DNA of 64,000 nt from Mycobacterium shinjukuense (GTDB lineage Bacteria; Actinomycetota; Actinomycetes; Mycobacteriales; Mycobacteriaceae): positions 372,001 through 436,000 of the forward strand of contig NZ_AP022575.1 of assembly GCF_010730055.1 (NCBI RefSeq), read 5' to 3'. Positions within the stretch are counted from its first letter, which is position 1. Every line of letters starts with the position of its first letter. The position numbers were made by a program, and so were the translations under genes. Positions 41,876-47,907 of this stretch are shown piece by piece. The notes below the pieces were generated by a model. It was not told the origin of the DNA, made no database searches, and saw only the letters and a list, made by a program, of their open reading frames with translations.

Positions 41876-42953
41876 CACCACCAGCGGCGGTGGCACCACC
41901 AGCGGCGGTGGCACTACTACCGGCGGGGGCACCACCACCGGCGGGGGCACCACCACCGGCGGTGGCACCACTAGCGGCGGTGGCACCACTAGCGGCGGTG
42001 GCACCAGCGGGGCGACGTCGGGGGAGTTCTCGCCGTATGTCGACATGACGCTGTGGCCGAAGTTCGATTACGTCAGCGCTGCCAACGCGGGAATCGACGA
42101 TGTCACCCTCGGCTTCATCGTGACCGGCGCCGACGGCAACCCATCTTGGGGCACTTTCTACTCGCTCGACGACCCCTGGGTTACCTCCGCGATGGCCGAA
42201 ATGCGACAAAACGGCATCGACCCAACCATTTCTTTCGGCGGCGCGGCCAACCAGTCTCTCGCTGTTACCGCTCCGAACGCCACCGCGCTGGCCTCGGACT
42301 ACAAGCTGGTCACGGACACCTACGGAATCTACAAGCTGGACTTCGACATCGAAGGTGCGGCGCTGTATGACATTTCAGCATTGACGAAGCAGGCGCAGGC
42401 GGTCGCCATGCTACAAGCGCAGCAGGCCGCTGCCGGTACCCCTGTTAAGGTCTCGTACACCCTGCCGGTGATGCCGACGGGTCTGACCCCCAATGGGGTG
42501 CAGGCGCTGCGGATCGCTATCGATAACGGCGTGCACATCGGATATGTCAACATCATGACGATGGACTACTTCGATCCGAGTCTCCAGTACGACGGCAGGA
42601 TGGGCGACTACGCGATCCAAGCGGCGGAGAACGTTCATAGCCAGTTGATGACGCTGTACCCGTCGATGTCCAGCGAGGCGGTGTGGTCGATGATCAAGGT
42701 GACGCCCATGATCGGAGTCAACGACGACCCGCGCGAGATCTTCACCCTCGCCGACGCCGAGAAGCTGGCTGCGTTCGCTGATGAGAAGAACCTTGGGGGG
42801 TTGTCCATGTGGTCGGCCAACCGCGATTTCCCAGGCGCGGTGGGCCTCCTTTCAAACACGAGCAGCGGTGTGAGCCAACAGGCTTGGGATTTCAGTGAGA
42901 TCTTCGATGAGTTCGCGGAGGATGCCGCCGCCGAGCAAATCGCCTCGGGCTGA
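39336..42953 (+). CDS. PE-CBM2-GH18 fusion protein, 3' part: end of GH18-1, CBM2-2, GH18-2, CBM2-3, GH18-3
   Basis: This frame continues the preceding gene after its 2-bp deletion. The TTG at 39336 is merely its first start-like codon. Restoring two bases would give one protein of about 1696 residues. Order: rest of GH18-1 (NIMAMDYGESFHQGG, ELGFWSVARD), SGGDT linker, CBM2 (39962-40261), TSGGG linker, GH18-2 (40422-41329), linker, CBM2 (41570-41870), linker, GH18-3 (42027-42930). The GH18 signature Asp-x-Asp-x-Glu is kept in each module (FDFDVE, LDFDIE), so chitinase-type hydrolysis is plausible. CBM2 modules bind cellulose or chitin. Modules 1 and 2 are almost identical at DNA level; GH18-3 has diverged. 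Confidence 0.85.
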   Translation: MPTGLTHDGLGVLQIAKANGVNITRVNIMAMDYGESFHQGGNPDMGDLAIQAAQSVHGQLMTLYPSLSSEQAWEMIGVTPMIGINDVMSEVFTVEDAHQLVAFADQNDIGELGFWSVARDTTGQLGVVSPNGSGVEQDPLEYSKVFAQFDGSGGDTTGGGTSGGDTSGGDTSGGDTGGGTSGGDTSGGDTGGGDTSGGTSGGGTTGGGVGVTYAVTSQWDGGFVAQYTITNSGEAALSNWRVEFDLPANESITSVWNGQLAQADTHYVLTPESWTQTIAPGGSVVVGFQAAQTGAYSPPTNVSVNGEPVSGTTSGGGTTSGGGTTTGGGTTTGGGTTSGGGTTSGGGTTSGGGTSGAMSGEFSPYIDMTLWPPLTNANAVALADAGVDDATLAFIVSGAGNQPAWGGVYSLTDPVITSQISALRGAGIDPTISFGGANGVDLAYTAPSATVLAEQYESVVSAFGIYKFDFDVEGGMQANTAVLTKQAQAIAMLQAEQAAAGTPVEVSYTLPVLPTGLTHDGLGVLQIAKANGVNITRVNIMAMDYGESFHQGGNPDMGDLAIQAAQSVHGQLMTLYPSLSSEQAWEMIGVTPMIGINDVMSEVFTVEDAHQLVAFADQNDIGELGFWSVARDTTGQLGVVSPNGSGVEQDPLEYSKVFAQFDGSGGDTTGGGTSGGDTSGGTSGGDTSGGGTSGGDTGGGTSSGGDTSGGDTGGGTSGGDTSGGDTGGGDTSGGTSGGGTTGGGVGVTYAVTSQWDGGFVAQYTITNSGEAALSNWRVEFDLPANESITSVWNGQLAQADTHYVLTPESWTQTIAPGGSVVVGFQAAQTGAYSPPTNVSVNGEPVSGTTSGGGTTSGGGTTTGGGTTTGGGTTTGGGTTSGGGTTSGGGTSGATSGEFSPYVDMTLWPKFDYVSAANAGIDDVTLGFIVTGADGNPSWGTFYSLDDPWVTSAMAEMRQNGIDPTISFGGAANQSLAVTAPNATALASDYKLVTDTYGIYKLDFDIEGAALYDISALTKQAQAVAMLQAQQAAAGTPVKVSYTLPVMPTGLTPNGVQALRIAIDNGVHIGYVNIMTMDYFDPSLQYDGRMGDYAIQAAENVHSQLMTLYPSMSSEAVWSMIKVTPMIGVNDDPREIFTLADAEKLAAFADEKNLGGLSMWSANRDFPGAVGLLSNTSSGVSQQAWDFSEIFDEFAEDAAAEQIASG

Positions 42954-43033
42954 CGCAAGACCCCTGATATGAGGGTGCCACCGGCCACCGGAGAACACCA
43001 CGGCCCCCGGGTCGGTAGGAAGCGGTTAGCGGG

Positions 43034-43366
43034 TCAGTAGTTGTTGCAGGAGTTGGCAACCGAAATGACAAGCCCGTAGTACTGGGCAGCACCGGGGATG
43101 GCCTGCAGCTGCGCGGCCATCTGCGCGCGCCGCGCCGGCGGCGCCGCCAGGAACGAATGCAGCCAGCCCTGCGCCACCGGTGACGCGTTGAGTTGCGCGG
43201 CAGCCCCTGGGTCTTGCGCGTTGAGCGCCGCCATCACCTGCCCGTAGTTGCAGGTGGTGTTGATGACCGCGTCCCCGGGATCCGCGGATGCGACCCCGGC
43301 CCCAACGGTCAGCGACATTGCCAGAGCACCTGCGGCGGCACTTACGCCGGCTAACGACAGCCTCAT
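43034..43366 (-). CDS. TB8.4, low-molecular-weight secreted T-cell antigen (Rv1174c)
   Basis: The protein has 110 residues from the ATG at 43366, the same length as Rv1174c. A signal peptide (RLSLAGVSAAAGALAMSLTV, cleavage after GVASA) precedes a small helical domain of the DUF5078/haemophore-like type. It has two Cys: NTTCNYGQVMAALNAQDPGA and the terminal ANSCNNY. It is secreted and its biochemical role is unknown. It forms the first gene of the minus-strand side facing fadH. Confidence 0.94.
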   Translation of the reverse strand: MRLSLAGVSAAAGALAMSLTVGAGVASADPGDAVINTTCNYGQVMAALNAQDPGAAAQLNASPVAQGWLHSFLAAPPARRAQMAAQLQAIPGAAQYYGLVISVANSCNNY

Positions 43367-43573
43367 ATTCGGACACCTTCCCCATCTATTGCACCGCCAA
43401 ACATGACGGCGACGACATCTGCCCAGCGGTTGCCGTCTTTGACCAAGGCTACCAGGCCCCGCTGACTTGCTCTTGCCAAAGCTGCTATCGCACACCGCGC
43501 AATGGACGTAACTATCTGCAGGTCAGGGGAGTAATCGGGGCCGCGTCAATTGCGACGAGATCGACCAAAGCCA

Positions 43574-45604
43574 CTAAAGCCGGGCCGCCAGCTCGGTACC
43601 CTGCCTGATGGCACGCTTGGCGTCCAGTTCGGCGGCATGGTCCGCACCGCCGATGATATGCGGGTCTATGCCATGGCGCCGCAGGTCATTCTCCAGGTCG
43701 CGCACCGGCTCCTGCCCGGCGCAGATCACCACGTTGTCCACCGCGAGCAGCCGTGGCCGCTGCCGATCCGGGCCGAAGCTGATCTGCAGGCCGTCGTCGG
43801 TGATCCGTTCGTAGTTCACCCCGGAGAGTTGGTGCACGCCTTTGGCCTTCAGCGACGCCCGGTGGACCCAGCCGGTGGTCTTGCCGAGCCGCTTGCCCTG
43901 CGGGCCTTCGGAGCGTTGCAGCAGGTACACCTGGCGTGCCGGCGGCGCCGGCACGGGAGCGGTCAGCGCGCCGCGGGCCTCCCGCGGGTCGACGACGCCC
44001 CACTCGGCTTTCCAGTCCTTGAGGTTCAGGGTGGGCGAATGTTGGGTGACCAGCAGTTCACTGACGTCGAACCCGATGCCCCCGGCGCCGACCACGGCCA
44101 CACTGCGCCCGACCGGCTGGACACCGCTGATCGCCTCGGCATAGGTCAACACCTTGGGGTGGTCGATGCCGGGAATGGCCGGGATGCGCGGCGCCACGCC
44201 GGTGGCCAAGACGACAGCATCGTAGTGGTCCAAGCCCGTCACCTCGTCGGCCGTCACCCGGGTGCCCAGCCGCACCTCGACGCCGTGCTTGGCCAGCATG
44301 GTGGAGAAATACCGGATGGTCTCGCTGAATTCCTCCTTGCCGGGAATGCGGCGGGCCATGTCGAACTGGCCGCCGACGAAATCGTTGGCCTCGAACAGCG
44401 TCACCCGGTGGCCCCGTTGGGCGGCGTTGACCGCCGCGGCAAGCCCGGCCGGGCCGGCCCCCACCACCGCCACCGAACGAACCCGCCGAGTCGGGGACAA
44501 CACCAGCAGCGTCTCGCGTCCGGCACGCGGGTTGAGCAGACACGACGCCGGCTTTTTGACGAAGACGTGGTCGAGGCAGGCCTGATTGCAGGCGATGCAG
44601 GTATTGATCTCGTCGGCCCGGTCGGAGTGCGCTTTGCGGACCCACTCCGGGTCGCTTAGCATCGGCCGGGCCATCGATATCAGCCGCACCTGGGTATCGG
44701 CCAGGATCTGTTCGGCGGCCTGCGGCATGTTGATGCGGTTAGACGCCATCACCGGGATGCTGACGTGTTCGGCGACGGCGTTGCTGATGTCGACGAACGC
44801 GCCGCTGGGCACCGAGGTGACGATCGTCGGCACCCGCGCCTCGTGCCAGCCGAAACCGGAGTTGATGATGGTTGCCCCCGCGGCTTCCACTTCGGTCGCC
44901 AGCGCGACGATTTCGTCCCAGGTCTGGCCTTGCTCGACGTAGTCGGCCATCGACATCCGGTAGCAGATGATGAAGTCGGGTCCGACGGCGGCGCGGGTAT
45001 GGCGCACGATCTCGACCGGGAGCCGGCGGCGGTTGGCGGGGGTACCGCCCCAGGAGTCGGTGCGCTTGTTGGTGCGCGGCGCCAGGAACTGGTTGAGCAG
45101 GTACCCTTCGCTGCCCATGATTTCGACCCCGTCGTAGCCGGCTTCGCGGGCCAGCTGCGCGCAGCGGGCGAAATCGGCGATGGTCGCGGCGACGCCGCGC
45201 GACGACAACGCCCGCGGGCGGAACGGGTTGATCGGCGCCTTGATCGACGAGGCGCTGACCGAAAGTGGGTGGTACGCGTAGCGTCCGGCGTGCAGGATTT
45301 GCAGCAGGATCTTGGCGCCCGCGTCATGCACCGCGTTGGTGATGCGCCGGTGCCGTCGGGCTTGGGCCGAGGACACCAACTCCGAGGCGAACGGGTACAG
45401 CCAACCGGTGCGGTTGGGGGCATAGCCGCCGGTAATGATCATCCCGACGCCACCGCGGGCGCGCTCGACGAAGTATTCGGCGAGCCGGTCGATGTGGCGG
45501 GCCCGGTCTTCCAGTCCGGTATGCATCGAACCCATGACCACCCGGTTGCGCAAAGTGGTGAATCCAAGGTCCAACGGGGACAGCAGATTTGGGTAGGGAC
45601 TCAT
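43574..45604 (-). CDS. fadH: FadH, NADPH-dependent 2,4-dienoyl-CoA reductase
   Basis: The protein has 676 residues from the ATG at 45604. It reduces 2,4-dienoyl-CoA during oxidation of unsaturated fatty acids. Residues 1-~330 form an OYE-type FMN barrel (LLSPLDLGFTTLRNRVVMGS, GWHEARVPTI, RLISMARPMLSDP). A 4Fe-4S cluster motif follows (CIACNQACLDHVF, SCLLNPRAGRE). The C-terminal half has FAD and NADPH Rossmann motifs (VAVVGAGPAGLAAAVNAAQR, VAVVGAGGIGFDVSEL). Its start overlaps the padR stop by 4 nt (ATGA), so regulator and enzyme form an operon. Confidence 0.95.
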   Translation of the reverse strand: MSPYPNLLSPLDLGFTTLRNRVVMGSMHTGLEDRARHIDRLAEYFVERARGGVGMIITGGYAPNRTGWLYPFASELVSSAQARRHRRITNAVHDAGAKILLQILHAGRYAYHPLSVSASSIKAPINPFRPRALSSRGVAATIADFARCAQLAREAGYDGVEIMGSEGYLLNQFLAPRTNKRTDSWGGTPANRRRLPVEIVRHTRAAVGPDFIICYRMSMADYVEQGQTWDEIVALATEVEAAGATIINSGFGWHEARVPTIVTSVPSGAFVDISNAVAEHVSIPVMASNRINMPQAAEQILADTQVRLISMARPMLSDPEWVRKAHSDRADEINTCIACNQACLDHVFVKKPASCLLNPRAGRETLLVLSPTRRVRSVAVVGAGPAGLAAAVNAAQRGHRVTLFEANDFVGGQFDMARRIPGKEEFSETIRYFSTMLAKHGVEVRLGTRVTADEVTGLDHYDAVVLATGVAPRIPAIPGIDHPKVLTYAEAISGVQPVGRSVAVVGAGGIGFDVSELLVTQHSPTLNLKDWKAEWGVVDPREARGALTAPVPAPPARQVYLLQRSEGPQGKRLGKTTGWVHRASLKAKGVHQLSGVNYERITDDGLQISFGPDRQRPRLLAVDNVVICAGQEPVRDLENDLRRHGIDPHIIGGADHAAELDAKRAIRQGTELAARL

Positions 45605-46170
45605 CGTTTATCCTCCAGGGCTTGAGCTACCTCGTCGAGCCATTCGATGGCACTTTCTTCGGCTCGGATTCCGCCGCGCAGCACGAGGTACTGATGCAGC
45701 GCGGCGCCACGGAGTGCTGACGGATCGGGAAAGCTGCGTTTCTCGATTCCGCGGTAGGTGTCCAACGCGTCGACGCGTTCGGCGCGCAGCGCGGCGACCT
45801 GGCTGCGCAGCGTCGTCCTGTCGCCATATACCGCACCGCGCAGCTTGACGGCCAGGTCGCGGGTGCTGCCGTCGGTCAACGCGCTACCGCGGCCGGGCCT
45901 GGTCGGGCTGGGCGGCTCGGCTATCCAGCGGGCCAACTCCGCCCGGCCGCTGTCGGACACCGTGTAGACCTTCTTGTCGGGACGGCCATGCTGGGCCACG
46001 GCCGTTGCGTGCACCCAGCCGTTGTCCTCCATCACCCGCAATGTCCGATAGATCTGTTGGTGGGTGGCCGTCCAGAAGTGGCCGATGGAGCGGTCGAATC
46101 GGTGGGCCAGCTCGTAACCCGAGCCGGCCTGTTCGGACAGCGACACCAATATCGCGTGGAGGAGCGCCAC
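45601..46170 (-). CDS. PadR family transcriptional regulator (Rv1176c)
   Basis: The protein has 189 residues from the GTG at 46170, agreeing with the Rv1176c length. The PadR winged helix reads LHAILVSLSEQAGSGYELAH, then IYRTLRVMEDNGWVHATAVA and GRPDKKVYTVSDSGRAELAR. A C-terminal coiled-coil dimer domain of the Vir type follows (LRSQVAALRAERVDALDTYR). It is translationally coupled to fadH. A perfect inverted repeat (TATGCA-N6-TGCATA) 31 bp upstream of its start is a candidate operator. Confidence 0.92.
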   Translation of the reverse strand: MALLHAILVSLSEQAGSGYELAHRFDRSIGHFWTATHQQIYRTLRVMEDNGWVHATAVAQHGRPDKKVYTVSDSGRAELARWIAEPPSPTRPGRGSALTDGSTRDLAVKLRGAVYGDRTTLRSQVAALRAERVDALDTYRGIEKRSFPDPSALRGAALHQYLVLRGGIRAEESAIEWLDEVAQALEDKR

Positions 46171-46200
46171 CCGGGCAGCATAGATGCCACTCCACGTCGC

Positions 46201-46218
46201 TATGCAACTTGGTGCATA
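46201..46218. promoter_or_regulatory. Candidate PadR operator between padR and fdxC
   Basis: TATGCA-ACTTGG-TGCATA is a perfect 6+6 inverted repeat in the divergent padR/fdxC region. A related half site (TATGTGCA) lies about 30 bp further toward fdxC. Spacing and symmetry suit a PadR dimer. It is inferred from symmetry and neighbourhood only. Confidence 0.45.
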
Positions 46219-46371
46219 TCGGCGTGGGGTGTGCCAATTGCTCGAAGTGTATGTGCAACGTCTAGTATCAGTAACCGAATGTATCGTCGGTAGGAGGCCC
46301 GCAGGCTCCGCGGCGAGGCGAACAGCAGCCCACACCGAGCAGTACCTGGAGGACACGTTGAGGAGACGTCC

Positions 46372-46698
46372 GTGACATACGTGATCGCCGAACCCTGCGT
46401 CGACATCAAAGACAAGGCATGCATTGAGGAATGCCCGGTCGACTGCATCTACGAGGGTGCCCGCATGCTGTACATCCACCCCGACGAATGTGTTGACTGC
46501 GGTGCCTGCGAACCGGTCTGCCCCGTCGAAGCGATCTACTACGAAGACGATGTGCCCGAACAGTGGAGCCACTACACGCAGATCAACGCCGACTTCTTCG
46601 ACGAGCTGGGTTCGCCGGGCGGAGCGGCCAAGGTCGGGATGACCGAGAATGACCCGCAGGCCGTCAAGGATCTGCCACCCCAGGGCGAGGGCGACTGA
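46372..46698 (+). CDS. fdxC: FdxC, 7Fe ferredoxin
   Basis: The protein has 108 residues from the GTG at 46372, with GAGGAG 8-13 nt upstream. It is a small electron carrier. The cysteines for a 3Fe-4S and a 4Fe-4S cluster are in CIEECPVDCIYEG and CVDCGACEPVCPVEAIYYED. The C-terminal extension (WSHYTQINADFFDELGSPGG) is typical of mycobacterial 7Fe ferredoxins. It precedes the aminotransferase by 32 nt, as in H37Rv (Rv1177-Rv1178). Confidence 0.95.
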   Translation: MTYVIAEPCVDIKDKACIEECPVDCIYEGARMLYIHPDECVDCGACEPVCPVEAIYYEDDVPEQWSHYTQINADFFDELGSPGGAAKVGMTENDPQAVKDLPPQGEGD

Positions 46699-46730
46699 GC
46701 GGGCACCTAGACCCCCGACATCGTCGGCCG

Positions 46731-47831
46731 GTGTCGGCGGCGCTGCCGGTGTTTCCCTGGGACACCCTGGCCGAGGCCACGGCGGTGGCCGGGGCCCACC
46801 CGGATGGCATCGTCGACCTGTCCGTCGGCACCCCGGTCGACCCGGTCGCGCCGCTGATCCAACAGGCGTTGGCGGCCGCCAGTTCGGCACCGGGTTATCC
46901 CGCCACCGCTGGCACCGCGCGGCTGCGTGCGTCCGCGGTGGCCGCGCTGGCCCGGCGTTACGGCGTCACCGGGCTCAGTGAGGCGGCGGTGGTGCCGGTC
47001 ATCGGCACCAAGGAATTCATCGCCTGGTTGCCGACGCTGCTCGGCCTGGGCACCGGGGATGTGGTGGTCGTACCGGAGCTGGCGTACCCCACCTACGACG
47101 TGGGCGCCCGGCTGGCCGGGGCGCAGGTGGTGCGCGCGGATTCGCTGACCCAGCTGGGCCCGCAGACCCCGGCGCTGGTGTACCTGAATTCGCCGAGCAA
47201 CCCGACCGGGCGCACGCTCGGCGTCGAGCACCTGCGCAAGGTGGTCGGGTGGGCGCGCGAACGTGGTCGTGAAAGGGGCACCGTGGTGGCTTCCGACGAG
47301 TGCTACCTCGGGTTGAGCTGGGCGGCCGAACCGCTTTCGGTGCTGCATCCCGCGGTGTGCGACGGCGACCATACCGGGCTGCTGGCGGTGCATTCGCTGT
47401 CGAAGAGCTCGTCGCTGGCGGGCTATCGGGCCGGCTTCGTCGCCGGAGATGTCGACCTGGTCGCCGAGCTGCTCGCGGTGCGCAGACACGCCGGGATGAT
47501 GGTGCCGACCCCGGTGCAGGCCGCGATGGTGGCCGCCCTGGATGACGACGACCACGAACAGCTGCAGCGGGAGCGGTACGCGCGCCGGCGGGCCGCGCTG
47601 CTGCCGGCGCTGCGGTCGGCGGGTTTTGCCGTCGACCATTCCGAGGCCGGGCTCTATCTGTGGATCACCCGGGGTGAGGGTTGCCACCAGACGGTCGCGT
47701 GGTTCGCCGAGCGCGGCATCCTGGTGGCCCCCGGGGAGTTCTACGGCCCCGGGGGTGCGCGGCATGTGCGGGTGGCGCTGACCGCGACCGACGAGCGCAT
47801 CGCCGCCGCGGTGCAGCGGCTGGGCTCTTAG
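46731..47831 (+). CDS. Class I/II PLP aminotransferase, probable N-succinyldiaminopimelate aminotransferase (Rv1178)
   Basis: The protein has 366 residues from the GTG at 46731. It is a fold-type I PLP enzyme: YPATAGTARLRASAVAALAR near the N-terminus, PSNPTGRTLG (PLP phosphate region), DECYLGLSW, and the Schiff-base lysine in HSLSKSSSLAGYRAGFV. The group acts as DapC in lysine and diaminopimelate synthesis in actinobacteria, supplying peptidoglycan. The assignment to DapC rests on family and synteny. It ends 2 bp before a strong terminator. Confidence 0.88.
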   Translation: MSAALPVFPWDTLAEATAVAGAHPDGIVDLSVGTPVDPVAPLIQQALAAASSAPGYPATAGTARLRASAVAALARRYGVTGLSEAAVVPVIGTKEFIAWLPTLLGLGTGDVVVVPELAYPTYDVGARLAGAQVVRADSLTQLGPQTPALVYLNSPSNPTGRTLGVEHLRKVVGWARERGRERGTVVASDECYLGLSWAAEPLSVLHPAVCDGDHTGLLAVHSLSKSSSLAGYRAGFVAGDVDLVAELLAVRRHAGMMVPTPVQAAMVAALDDDDHEQLQRERYARRRAALLPALRSAGFAVDHSEAGLYLWITRGEGCHQTVAWFAERGILVAPGEFYGPGGARHVRVALTATDERIAAAVQRLGS

Positions 47832-47832
47832 C

Positions 47833-47888
47833 GAGCAGACGCAAAAGCCCCCGAAAACCAGGGTTTTCGGGGGCTTTTGCGTCTGCTC
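47833..47888. terminator. Bidirectional intrinsic terminator with a perfect 26-bp stem
   Basis: Positions 47833-47858 and 47863-47888 are perfect reverse complements around a CAGG loop. The GC core CCCCCG/CGGGGG is flanked by AAAA and TTTT on both sides, so both strands carry a stem followed by CTTTT. It lies between the convergent aminotransferase and helicase genes and should stop both transcripts. Confidence 0.88.
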
Positions 47889-47907
47889 ACCCACACTCCC
47901 GGGCGGG

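Noticed and set aside
38755..42015. CRISPR-like short repeats
   Set aside because: The repeats are 12-15 bases, in frame, without unique spacers, and code for Gly/Thr linkers between protein domains.
43550..44659. 369-residue plus-strand frame opposite fadH
   Set aside because: The minus strand carries a complete FMN/FeS/FAD enzyme; the plus frame is its shadow.
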